Source: an uncultured Clostridia bacterium (GTDB taxonomy: Bacteria; Bacillota; Clostridia; Christensenellales; Borkfalkiaceae). Taken from it: 64,000 bases of DNA. Positions 44,151 to 51,841 of this stretch are shown here, in pieces; the first letter of the stretch is position 1, and every line of letters begins with the position of its first letter. A program made the translations under genes and the position numbers. Location: assembly GCA_944367045.1 (NCBI GenBank), contig CALVWI010000009.1:16056-80055 (forward strand), written 5' to 3'. The notes under the pieces were generated by a model. The model did no database searches. It was not told the origin of the DNA and worked only from the letters and a program-made list of their open reading frames with translations.

Positions 44151-44723
44151 TTATATCACATTGACGACGATGCCCAGCCCGCCCGAGATCAAGATCAAAA
44201 GGATGGGGGAGAACTGTTTCTTTTTGAACACCTGCCATAGGACGGAGATGGCGGCGATGACGAGGAAGATGAGGAGCGACTTCCAGTCGAAGGAAAGCTC
44301 GTCTCCCACCGAGGTGAAGCCGAAAATTTGCGTCACAAACATCGTGAGCGCCGTTGCGAGAATGAGCCCGACGATGGTGGGGCGGATGCCCGAAAGCACG
44401 CTCTTCACGCCCGCGTATTTCAACAAATTCGTGATGAGCGCGGCGATGATGAGGATGATGATAAAGGAGGGGAGGACGACGCCGACCGTCGCGATGAGCG
44501 CCCCCAAGAAGCCCGCCTGTGAGGAGCCGATGAACGTCGCCATATTGACGGCGAGCGGCCCCGGCGTGGACTCGGCAACGGCGATGAAGTTGAGAAAGTC
44601 CTCCTCGGAGAGCCACGCGTTTTCAAGCACCGTTTCGCGAATGAGCGAGATCATGCCGTATCCGCCCCCGAAGGACACCGCGCCGATCTTCAGAAAGGTC
44701 AAAAAGAGGGTCAGATAGATCAT
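44151..44723 (-). CDS. Chromate transporter, half-size CHR protein (second subunit)
   Basis: 190-residue short-chain CHR-family membrane protein with one CHR domain (FGGGYGMISLIRE, AVAESTPGPLAVNMATFIGS) and about six helices. Start at 44723 is chosen because it has GGAGGTGAAGAA upstream and overlaps the preceding stop (ATGA). Short CHR proteins work as pairs of opposite membrane orientation. Chromate/sulfate exchange is the family role; the natural substrate in an anaerobe is unclear. Confidence 0.9.
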   Translation of the reverse strand: MIYLTLFLTFLKIGAVSFGGGYGMISLIRETVLENAWLSEEDFLNFIAVAESTPGPLAVNMATFIGSSQAGFLGALIATVGVVLPSFIIILIIAALITNLLKYAGVKSVLSGIRPTIVGLILATALTMFVTQIFGFTSVGDELSFDWKSLLIFLVIAAISVLWQVFKKKQFSPILLILISGGLGIVVNVI

Positions 44724-45328
44724 TTCTTCACCTCCTTGCCCTTGCCTTTCGCGCGGAAGTAGGTAAAGAGGTATAAAACGAGCGCGAGCCCCGCCGTGAT
44801 GAGGATGTACCACACCGACGAGAAGGTGATGGAGAGCACGCTCAGCGTCACCATGCAGGCGATGACCGCGACGAGTACGAGAACGTTCCACACCGTCCTC
44901 TCAAGCTTGAAAAGCATCTTCACGCCCGCATTTAAGATGAGGAAGATGACGCACACCTGAATGCCGTCGAAGGCATAGGCGACGTACTTTAAGGAGAGGA
45001 AGGCGTCGAAGAAGAGGGAAATTAAAAAGATGATGACGAAGGAGGGGATACACACGGCGACCGTCGCCGCAAGCGCCCCCCAAAAGCCGGCGAGCTTGTA
45101 GCCGACGTACGTCGCCGCGTTGATGGCGACGGGCCCGGGCGTCGACTCCGCAATGGCGACCATATTCAGAAATTCGTCGTTCTCCACCCACCCCCGCTTG
45201 GTGATGAGCTCGTTTTCAAGGAGAGAGATCATCGCATATCCCCCGCCGAAGGTGAAGAGCCCGATCTTGAGCATCACCAAAAAGAGTTTGAGGCACGTCT
45301 TTGCTCTCTGCATTTTTTGTTCTCCCAC
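44720..45328 (-). CDS. Chromate transporter, half-size CHR protein (first subunit)
   Basis: 202-residue partner of the downstream half-transporter, with the same FGGGYAMISLLENE and AIAESTPGPVAINAATYVG motifs. Two tandem half-size genes correspond to the two halves of long-chain ChrA. Transcribed from a promoter that overlaps the LysR operator. Confidence 0.9.
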   Translation of the reverse strand: MGEQKMQRAKTCLKLFLVMLKIGLFTFGGGYAMISLLENELITKRGWVENDEFLNMVAIAESTPGPVAINAATYVGYKLAGFWGALAATVAVCIPSFVIIFLISLFFDAFLSLKYVAYAFDGIQVCVIFLILNAGVKMLFKLERTVWNVLVLVAVIACMVTLSVLSITFSSVWYILITAGLALVLYLFTYFRAKGKGKEVKK

Positions 45329-45342
45329 GGTTTTCCGAGGCC

Positions 45343-45391
45343 ATTATATCATTTGACTTTTGATATGTAAAATACTATAATCATATCAAAA
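45343..45391. promoter_or_regulatory. Shared divergent control region with LysR-type palindrome
   Basis: Plus strand: TTGACT (45353-45358), 17 bp, TATAAT (45376-45381) for the LysR gene. Minus strand: TTTACA (45371-45366), 17 bp, TATAAT (45348-45343) for the chr pair. TTTTGATATG (45358-45367) and CATATCAAAA (45382-45391) are exact reverse complements 14 bp apart and overlap both promoters. Confidence 0.85.
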
Positions 45392-45407
45392 ACATAGGCG
45401 GTACACT

Positions 45408-46307
45408 ATGACGATCCGGCATTTGAGAACATTCTGCGCAGTCTGCGAGGAGGGCGGCATCACGCGGGCGGCGGAAAAATTGTGCGTCGCACAGCCCTCC
45501 GTGAGTCAGACCATCGCCGAGCTCGAGCGCTACTACGGGGTAAAACTGTTTGAGCGGGTGGGGCGGCGGCTCGTGTTGACGCCCGAGGGCGAGCGGCTGC
45601 GCGTGCGGGCACAGGAGGCGGTCGCCTCCTTTTCGGAGTTCGAGGAAGCGGCGGCGGATACCCGTGCGCGTCACTTCGTGCGCATGGGCGCGTCCGTGAC
45701 CATCGGCCAAATGGTGCTGCCCCGCCTCGTCAGGGAGCTTGAGCGGCGCGTCGAGAACGTCGAATTCAGCGGCTTTGTCGACAGCGCGGCCTCCGTCGAA
45801 AAGCTCGTCGAGGACGGTTCTTTGGACTTCGCCGCCGTCGAGGGGAACGTCTCCCGCGTGCTGCACGCCGAGGAATTCGCCCGCGACCGCCTCGCCGCCG
45901 TGTATGCGCCCGCGCAAAGTTACGGCCCGCTCACGCCAAAGGAGCTGAGCCGCCTCCCGCTCCTGCTCCGCCTCAAGGGGAGCGCCTCCCGCGACCTTTT
46001 GGACGGCCGCCTCTCGGATATGGGCCTCGCCGTGCAGCCGTGGCTGCAGTCCTCGAGCAATTCCGCGCTGCTTTCCGCCGCGCGCGCGGGGCTGGGCATC
46101 GCCGTCCTTCCCGAGGCGCTCACGCATGCCGACCTCGAACGGGGCACGCTCAGGGAGGCGGAGATCGTCGGCCTCGACCTTTCCCGCCGCTGGTTCCTCG
46201 TCCGCCGCTCGGATAAAAAGCTCTCCTTTGCGCAGGAGACGGCCTGCTCGCTCTTGAAGGAATTCTTCGCACCCGTGGCCACGTCCGAGGCGGAAAAAAC
46301 AGAATAA
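45408..46307 (+). CDS. LysR-family transcriptional regulator
   Basis: 299-residue regulator with the N-terminal winged helix (IRHLRTFCAVCEEGGITRAAEKL, VAQPSVSQTIAELERYYG) and a LysR substrate domain. Divergent from the chr pair with a shared palindrome, so it likely controls that pair and itself. The effector is unknown. Confidence 0.93.
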   Translation: MTIRHLRTFCAVCEEGGITRAAEKLCVAQPSVSQTIAELERYYGVKLFERVGRRLVLTPEGERLRVRAQEAVASFSEFEEAAADTRARHFVRMGASVTIGQMVLPRLVRELERRVENVEFSGFVDSAASVEKLVEDGSLDFAAVEGNVSRVLHAEEFARDRLAAVYAPAQSYGPLTPKELSRLPLLLRLKGSASRDLLDGRLSDMGLAVQPWLQSSSNSALLSAARAGLGIAVLPEALTHADLERGTLREAEIVGLDLSRRWFLVRRSDKKLSFAQETACSLLKEFFAPVATSEAEKTE

Positions 46308-46322
46308 TTTTGCAACAAATCA

Positions 46323-46352
46323 CACAATTGTGCAATACGCACCGCGAAACGT
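46323..46352 (+). promoter_or_regulatory. -10 box and 10-bp palindrome before the GH31 gene
   Basis: TATAAT at 46347-46352, with no strong -35. The palindrome CACAATTGTG (46323-46332) lies close upstream and may be an operator for an activator or repressor. Confidence 0.5.
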
Positions 46353-46388
46353 GTGATATAATGTAGAAAAAGCTAAGGAGAAAGCACC

Positions 46389-48320
46389 ATGATTGAAAAG
46401 TACAGCTTCGGAACGCATCCCGAAACGGGCGCCGTCGTCGCCGCGGTACGGGAGGGGGAGCGCCTTCCCTATTTCACGGCAAAGGGGGAGGGCGAAGGCA
46501 CGCGCTTTGCCTGCCCGCTTGAAAAGGGAGACATCGTCTACGGCCTCGGGGAGACCATGCGCGGCATCAACAAGCGGGGCGGGCGGTACGTCTCCTTCAA
46601 TTCGGACAACCCGCACCACAACGACAGTATGCCCTCGCTCTACGGCTCGCACAACTTCCTGTTGGTCTCGGGCGAGCGCACCTTTGGCGCCTTCTTCGAT
46701 ACCCCCGCGCGCGCCGTCTTTGACATCGATTTGAGTGGCAGCGGCAGGATAGACGTTCTCTGCGAGCGCGGCGTCACCGTCTACATCGTGGAGGGGGAGA
46801 GCTGCAACGACATCGCGCGGCAGTTCCTCGCCGCCATCGGCAAAAGCTATCTTCCGCCTTTATGGGCGTTCGGCTTCGGGCAGAGCCGCTGGGGCTACAA
46901 GTGCGAGAAGGACATCCGCTCCGTTGCAAACGGCTATGAAAGGGCGGGGCTTCCCCTCGACTACATCTGCCTCGACATCGACTACATGGACCGCTACATC
47001 GACTTCACGGTGAACAAAAAGCGCTTCCCCGACATGAAGAGCTTTGTCTCCGAGATGAAGGCGCGGGGCGTGCGCCTCGTGCCCATAGTCGACGCGGGCA
47101 TCAAGATAGAGCCGGGCAACCCCGTCTTTGACGAGGGCGTCGAGAAGGGGTATTTCTGCAAGAATTTGGAGGGAAAGGACTTTTCGGCAGCAGTATGGCC
47201 CGGGCTCACCCACTTCCCCGACTTCATGAAGAAGGAGGCGCGCGATTGGTTCGGGCGGCAGTATAAGTTCTATACCGACCTCGGCTTCGAGGGCTTCTGG
47301 AACGACATGAACGAGCCCGCCATCTTCTACAGCGAGTATAGTAAGGGCAAGGCGGGTGACAGGGCCTGCGGTGATCCGCTCTACAAGGGCGGCGCGTACC
47401 TCAACGACTACAAGAGCTTCACGCACGACATGGACGGCGAGACCGTTCCCCATTGGGAGGTACACAACCTCTTCGGCGCGAAGATGACTCAGGCCTCCTC
47501 GGAGGGGCTTCAAAAGCTGCTCAAAACGCGCTTTCTGCTCTTCTCGCGCTCGTCGTACATCGGCGCGCACCGCTACGGAGGCATCTGGACGGGCGACAAC
47601 AATTCCTCCTGGCTCATGCTCCGCCGCAATTTCACGATGATGCCGGGACTGAATATGTGCGGGTTCCTCTTCAGCGGCGCGGATACGGGCGGCTTCGGCG
47701 GCAACTGCTCGCGCGAGCTGCTTCTCCGCTGGCTCGCCCTCTCGTGCTTCACGCCCCTCATGCGCGACCACACGACCATCTTCACCCGCCGTCAGGAGTG
47801 CTACCGCTACCGCGGCAAGAATGATTTCAAGAGCATCCTCTCCTTCCGCTACCGCATTTTGCCGTACCTCTATTCGGAGTTCATGAAGGCGGCGCTCTCG
47901 AGTGACCTTCTCTTCCGTCCGCTCGCGTTTTCTTATCCGAAGGACGAAAGGGCAAAGAGCGTCGAGGACGAACTCATCGTCGGCGACAGCATCCTCATCG
48001 CGCCCGTCATGGAAAAGGGCGCAAAGGGGAGGACGGTGTATCTCCCCGAGGACATGACCGAAGTCCGCTGGAACGGCAAAGTTTTCACCGAGATCCCTGC
48101 CGCGAAGGGTGAACACTTTGTGAAGGTTTCGCTCCATGAGATCGTGTTTTACATCCGCAAGGGCAAGTGCGTGCCCGTCAGCAAGGGCGGCACGAACACC
48201 TCGGAAGTCGACCTGAAAGACGTCACGCTTCTCGGCGACGGGAAGGAGTACACGCAGTATCTCGACGACGGCCTCACCCGCGACTGCACCGCAAAGAACT
48301 TGCGCGTCATCACAAAATAA
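46389..48320 (+). CDS. GH31 alpha-glucosidase-like glycoside hydrolase
   Basis: 643-residue cytoplasmic enzyme. The GH31 barrel shows the nucleophile Asp306 in WNDMNEP and the acid/base Asp403 in WTGDNNSSW, with RYGGIWTGDN and FSGADTGGFGGN typical of alpha-glucosidases. No signal peptide. It hydrolyses alpha-linked glucose from oligosaccharides; maltose versus isomaltose or another disaccharide cannot be decided. An ATG after CTAAGGAGAAAGCACC begins the gene. A hydrolase gene follows 76 bp later, across a short tandem duplication. Confidence 0.93.
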   Translation: MIEKYSFGTHPETGAVVAAVREGERLPYFTAKGEGEGTRFACPLEKGDIVYGLGETMRGINKRGGRYVSFNSDNPHHNDSMPSLYGSHNFLLVSGERTFGAFFDTPARAVFDIDLSGSGRIDVLCERGVTVYIVEGESCNDIARQFLAAIGKSYLPPLWAFGFGQSRWGYKCEKDIRSVANGYERAGLPLDYICLDIDYMDRYIDFTVNKKRFPDMKSFVSEMKARGVRLVPIVDAGIKIEPGNPVFDEGVEKGYFCKNLEGKDFSAAVWPGLTHFPDFMKKEARDWFGRQYKFYTDLGFEGFWNDMNEPAIFYSEYSKGKAGDRACGDPLYKGGAYLNDYKSFTHDMDGETVPHWEVHNLFGAKMTQASSEGLQKLLKTRFLLFSRSSYIGAHRYGGIWTGDNNSSWLMLRRNFTMMPGLNMCGFLFSGADTGGFGGNCSRELLLRWLALSCFTPLMRDHTTIFTRRQECYRYRGKNDFKSILSFRYRILPYLYSEFMKAALSSDLLFRPLAFSYPKDERAKSVEDELIVGDSILIAPVMEKGAKGRTVYLPEDMTEVRWNGKVFTEIPAAKGEHFVKVSLHEIVFYIRKGKCVPVSKGGTNTSEVDLKDVTLLGDGKEYTQYLDDGLTRDCTAKNLRVITK

Positions 48321-48380
48321 ACCGCCGCGCCCCGTGTGCAAAGTCATCACAAAATATACCGCCGCACGAAGCGACGCAAA
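48306..48380 (+). repeat. Imperfect 37-bp tandem duplication at the GH31 3' end
   Basis: GTCATCACAAAATAAACCGC and the following bases (48306-48328) recur at 48343-48365 with one change (AAATAAACC versus AAATATACC), and both copies end in GCAAA. The duplication includes the last codons and the stop of the GH31 gene. Confidence 0.8.
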
Positions 48381-48396
48381 CGATAAGGAGGGAATC

Positions 48397-49353
48397 ATGG
48401 ATCTTAAAACACCGCTCTCCACCCGATTTTCGGGCGAACTTGAAGGACTCGAGCGCTTTCTCGATTACGGCTGGGAGAAGCTCAACGGCAAGGAGAAGGG
48501 CCTCACCCTTTTAAAGTATCACAAGATGCACCCCTGCTGCCCCGCGGAAGTCATGGCGGAGGGCCTCGAATTTTTGAAGCAGAAGAGCGCCGAGGGGCGG
48601 GTCGTCTATCCGCTCTATGAAGTCGCGGAGTGCAAAGACGACGAACGCAAGAAGGACGTGCGCCTCTTCTACTTTGCGGGCGACAGCAAAAAGCCCGTCG
48701 TCCTCATCTGCGCGGGCGGCGGATATGCGTATGTGTGCAACATTGTCGAGGGCTTCCCCGTCGCCATGCGCTTCTCGGCGCTCGGCTATCCCGTGCTCGT
48801 CTTAAATTACCGCGTGGGGCGCGCTCCCGCCGTCGATATGGCGCTTGACGACCTTTCTCGGGCAGTCAAACTCATAGCGAACGGCGCATTCGGCGGGAAC
48901 GGGGCGTACGTCCTCTGCGGGTTCTCGGCGGGCGGCAACCTCATCACCCAGTGGGCGACGGACAACGTGGGCTTCCCTTCCTACTCTCTCCCCGCACCCA
49001 AGGCATTGCTTGCAATTTACCCCGCCATCTCGAGCGAGACGCTCTTCAAGGACCTCCGTCACCGCGGGTTCTTAAAGACGATGTACGGCGGCGTTCCGAT
49101 GGCGGAACAGGCGGAAAAGTACGACGTATTAAAGCATCTCTCCGTGTTCCCGCCCATCTACATGGCGGTGGGGAAGAACGATATCCTCATCAGCCAAAAG
49201 CCGCTGGAAAACTTCCGCGCCCTGCTGCAGGGGATGGGGAAACTCGCGAAGTTCGACGTCTTCCCGCGTGCGCCGCACGGCTTCGGCGACGGCTCCGCAA
49301 CGGGCGCAGACGGCTGGATCGCCCGCGCCGACGCCTTCTTAAAGAATCTTTGA
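48397..49353 (+). CDS. Alpha/beta-hydrolase (esterase/xylan esterase-like)
   Basis: 318-residue cytoplasmic alpha/beta-hydrolase. VVLICAGGGYAYV gives the oxyanion HGGG-like loop (here AGGGY), GFSAGG holds the nucleophilic serine, and APHGFGDG near the C-terminus holds the catalytic histidine. It resembles the esterases that accompany plant-glycan hydrolases and may deacylate oligosaccharides. Start at 48397 follows AAGGAGGGAATC; an ATG at 48334 lies in the duplicated spacer. Immediately downstream is the ruined GH43 gene. Confidence 0.85.
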   Translation: MDLKTPLSTRFSGELEGLERFLDYGWEKLNGKEKGLTLLKYHKMHPCCPAEVMAEGLEFLKQKSAEGRVVYPLYEVAECKDDERKKDVRLFYFAGDSKKPVVLICAGGGYAYVCNIVEGFPVAMRFSALGYPVLVLNYRVGRAPAVDMALDDLSRAVKLIANGAFGGNGAYVLCGFSAGGNLITQWATDNVGFPSYSLPAPKALLAIYPAISSETLFKDLRHRGFLKTMYGGVPMAEQAEKYDVLKHLSVFPPIYMAVGKNDILISQKPLENFRALLQGMGKLAKFDVFPRAPHGFGDGSATGADGWIARADAFLKNL

Positions 49354-49357
49354 GCGC

Positions 49358-49496
49358 ATGAATCCCTATCTTCCAAGCTACGAATATATGCCCGACGGCG
49401 AGCCGCACCTCTTCGAAGGACGGCTGCGTCGCGGGGTACATGTACTTCGAGTTCGGGAAGGGCGCGCTCGACGTCCTCACGCTCACATTTGCATAA
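49358..49496 (+). pseudogene. Remnant of a GH43 glycosidase with most of its body deleted
   Basis: The first 20 or so codons read MNPYLPSYEYMPDGEPHLF, the typical N-terminus of GH43 beta-xylosidase/arabinofuranosidase proteins, which normally continue for 300-500 residues. Here, after EGR, the sequence jumps into another frame that encodes a GH43-like C-terminal end (DGCVAGYMYFEFGKGALD, then VLTLTFA and TAA at 49494). The catalytic propeller is missing. A terminator follows directly, so the original transcription unit end was kept. This is an internal deletion of an operon member after the esterase. Confidence 0.75.
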
Positions 49497-49527
49497 AAAG
49501 GGCCTGCCGCAGTCGGCAGGCCCTTTT
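49496..49527 (+). terminator. Terminator after the GH31/esterase/GH43-remnant unit
   Basis: AAAAGGGCCTGCCG and CGGCAGGCCCTTTT form a perfect 14-bp stem around CAGT. It overlaps the pseudogene stop. Confidence 0.9.
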
Positions 49528-49529
49528 CA

Positions 49530-49655
49530 TCAGCAGAGGGCGGAATCGGAGAGCGCCCAACCCTCCACGACGCGCACGCCGCGCTCGTCGTCGGTCTGTA
49601 TTGTGTTCTTGATCATGTCTTTTTGCCTCAGCGTTCTGTACGGGTTTGATAAGGT
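49530..49655 (-). pseudogene. Possible gene scrap (41 codons) without start region
   Basis: On the minus strand an open frame of about 41 codons ends at a TGA (49532-49530) and contains NPYRTLRQKDMIKNTIQTDD and VRVVEGWALSDSAL, with codon use like real genes here. It has no ribosome site and is preceded by a stop and by the terminator of the GH31 gene. Probably the end of a deleted gene; I do not recognise the family. A 28-codon version from the ATG at 49616 is possible but unlikely. Confidence 0.4.
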
Positions 49656-49660
49656 TTATG

Positions 49661-49694
49661 TAAAAGCGGCCCGCCGGCAATGCCGGCGGGCCGC
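49661..49694 (-). terminator. Terminator of the minus-strand GH31 gene
   Basis: GCGGCCCGCCGGCA and its exact complement nearly abut (49666-49694); the minus-strand tail is TTTTAC. Confidence 0.75.
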
Positions 49695-49707
49695 GACTGA
49701 TAAAATT

Positions 49708-51696
49708 TTACTTTCTCGTAAACACGGGGATGCGATCGATGGGGGCGGGGACGACGGCAGAAGTGCCGCCCGCGTATTCCTTGCCGTCCTCGGAGAGCCA
49801 GTCGGCGCCTGCGGGGAAGTAGACCTCCCGCTCGCGCACGTTCGCCTCCAACACGGGGCAGACAAGGATAGCTTCGCCCAGCAAAAATTCTTCCTTCTCT
49901 TCCCAGCAGTTTTTGTCGTCAGGGAAGGAGTAGAAGAGGGGACGGATGACGGGCGCGCCGCTTTCATGCGCCTCTTTCATGACGCTGCGGAGGTAATCTC
50001 TCATTTCCTCGCGGCGGCGGATGTGTTTCTCCATGATGTCCTGCAGGAAGGGGGGATACGCCCACACTTCGTTCTCCGCGCCGCTCACGCACATGCCGCC
50101 ACCGTCTTTGCCGAGCGGCGGTTTGTCGTGGGGATCTCTGTCGCCGTGCAGGCGCATGACGGGAAGATACGTCGCGAACTCGAACCACCGCGCGAGCAGC
50201 TCATGGAAGGCGGAGTCGTGGATGTTGCCGCCGTGGAAGCCGCCGATGTCCGCCGTCCACCACGGAATGCCCGCCATCGCCATGTGAAGGCCTGCGTTGT
50301 ACTGATTGCGGAGCGCCTTGAAGGTGGAGGGTACGTCGCCGCTCCACACGAGCGCACCGTACTTCGCGCTCCCCGCCCAGGCACAGCGGATGAGGTTGAT
50401 GATGTTCTCGTCTCCCTCTTTTCTCATGCCCTCGTAGAAGGCGCGGGCGTACTGCACGGGATACTCGTTGGCGCACTCGAGCGCGGGGCCGTCGAAGTAG
50501 CGGTAGAGCTCCCAATCGGCGACGGTGTACTCGGGCTCTGCCTCGTCCAGCCAGAAGAGAGTGACGCCGTTCTTGCGGTAGTTCTCCCTGCAGCAGTTCC
50601 ACACAAATTCGCGGGAGGCGGGGTTGGTCGCGTCGAAGAACTGTTCGAAGCCGTAGCAGTCCATCGTGACGGCAAGGCCCCTGTCCACGCGGACGAGAAG
50701 GTCCCTCTCCTCCATCTCGCGGTAATTTTTGGAATTGCGGTCGACGGTCGGCCAGACGGAGACCATCAGCTTCATGCCCATGGAATTGAGCTCCTCCGTC
50801 ATCGCCTTGGGGTCGGGCCAATAGCGGGTGTCGAATTGCCAGTCGCCCTGCTGCGTCCAGTGGAAGAAGTCGACGACGATGACCCCGACGGGAATGTTCC
50901 GCTTATGGTACTCCCGCGCGACCTGAAGGAGTTCGTCCTGCGTCTGATAGCGCAGCTTGCACTGCCAGAAGCCGAGCGCGTACTCGGGCATCATCGGGGG
51001 CTTGCCGACGGCCTCCATGTAGGAAGTCAGAATTTCGGAAGGGGTGTCGCCCGCGACGATCCAATAGTCGATCTGCTTGCTTGACCGCGCCGTGAACTCC
51101 GTGTAGTTGGTGCCGAGGGTGGCGCGCCCCACGGAGGGGTTGTTCCAGAGAAGGCCGTAGCCGCTCGAGGAGAGCAGAAAGGGGACACTCGCCTGCGTGT
51201 TCTTCTGCTCGAGCTCCAACGTGCTGCCCTTCAAGTCGAAGGTGGGCTGCTGATACTGTCCCATGCCGAAGAGCTTTTCGTCGTTTGGCTCAAAGCGGAC
51301 GCGGAGGGCGTAGTTGTCCCCGCCCGCCGAGCGGTACTCCCTGCCCGAAGCGCGCAGCTGGGAGATCTGGTCAAGTTCCTTCCAGCCTTCAATGCCGTAC
51401 TCCCAAGTGCGGTAGTATTCTTTGAGGAGCAGCTTCCCTTGGGTATTATAGAAGGTGAGTTTGCCGTACTCCGTGATCACGGCGCGGACATTGCCGTTTT
51501 CGATGGCCGCCTCGTGCTCGCCCACGGTCACCTTCGCGGGGTGAGAGAGGGGCGTGTCGAGCGCCCAGTCGCGGCCCGAAAAGGCGCGGTTCTGCGTCGC
51601 GCGGACGCGCAGGCCGTTGCCCCAGGCGCAAATTTCGAGAAGCTCCCTCCTTCTGCGAAAGACGATCGCGCCGTCCTTTTCAAACAAGAATTGCAT
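49708..51696 (-). CDS. GH31 glycoside hydrolase, alpha-xylosidase-like
   Basis: 662-residue cytoplasmic enzyme. An N-terminal beta-sandwich is followed by the barrel with the nucleophile Asp384 in FWLDEAEPE and acid/base Asp454 in VWSGDVPSTF; IPWWTADIGGFHGG and MRLHGDRDP further fit. The WLDEAEPE form of the nucleophile motif is typical of alpha-xylosidases and related GH31 branches rather than maltases (WNDMNEP). Likely cleaves xylosyl or related alpha linkages of xyloglucan-type oligosaccharides. Start at 51696 follows GGGAGGATACC; longer in-frame starts lie in the promoter. Monocistronic. Confidence 0.9.
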   Translation of the reverse strand: MQFLFEKDGAIVFRRRRELLEICAWGNGLRVRATQNRAFSGRDWALDTPLSHPAKVTVGEHEAAIENGNVRAVITEYGKLTFYNTQGKLLLKEYYRTWEYGIEGWKELDQISQLRASGREYRSAGGDNYALRVRFEPNDEKLFGMGQYQQPTFDLKGSTLELEQKNTQASVPFLLSSSGYGLLWNNPSVGRATLGTNYTEFTARSSKQIDYWIVAGDTPSEILTSYMEAVGKPPMMPEYALGFWQCKLRYQTQDELLQVAREYHKRNIPVGVIVVDFFHWTQQGDWQFDTRYWPDPKAMTEELNSMGMKLMVSVWPTVDRNSKNYREMEERDLLVRVDRGLAVTMDCYGFEQFFDATNPASREFVWNCCRENYRKNGVTLFWLDEAEPEYTVADWELYRYFDGPALECANEYPVQYARAFYEGMRKEGDENIINLIRCAWAGSAKYGALVWSGDVPSTFKALRNQYNAGLHMAMAGIPWWTADIGGFHGGNIHDSAFHELLARWFEFATYLPVMRLHGDRDPHDKPPLGKDGGGMCVSGAENEVWAYPPFLQDIMEKHIRRREEMRDYLRSVMKEAHESGAPVIRPLFYSFPDDKNCWEEKEEFLLGEAILVCPVLEANVREREVYFPAGADWLSEDGKEYAGGTSAVVPAPIDRIPVFTRK

Positions 51697-51723
51697 GGTA
51701 TCCTCCCTATTGGATTTTTTCAA

Positions 51724-51752
51724 ATTATAGCACGGAGAATCACGCCTGACAA
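51724..51752 (-). promoter_or_regulatory. Promoter of the minus-strand GH31 gene
   Basis: TTGTCA (51752-51747) and TATAAT (51729-51724) on the minus strand, spacing 17 bp, about 28 bp before the start codon. Confidence 0.8.
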
Positions 51753-51805
51753 GGGGGATAAAATAAAATGAAAGCAAGCAATTTGCACTCGTTTTTGCAA
51801 CCCGT

Positions 51806-51834
51806 TTGACATTTTTTGTGAAACCGTGTATAAT
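51806..51834 (+). promoter_or_regulatory. Promoter of the metF operon, abutting the start codon
   Basis: TTGACA (51806-51811) and TATAAT (51829-51834), spacing 17 bp. The ATG of metF is at 51842, only 7 bp after the -10 box, where transcription should start. Confidence 0.85.
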
Positions 51835-51841
51835 CGGGGAC

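Noticed and set aside
51697-51841. SAM or cobalamin riboswitch ahead of metF
   Set aside because: The promoter abuts the start codon and leaves no room for a leader RNA; no S-box or B12-box sequence is seen.
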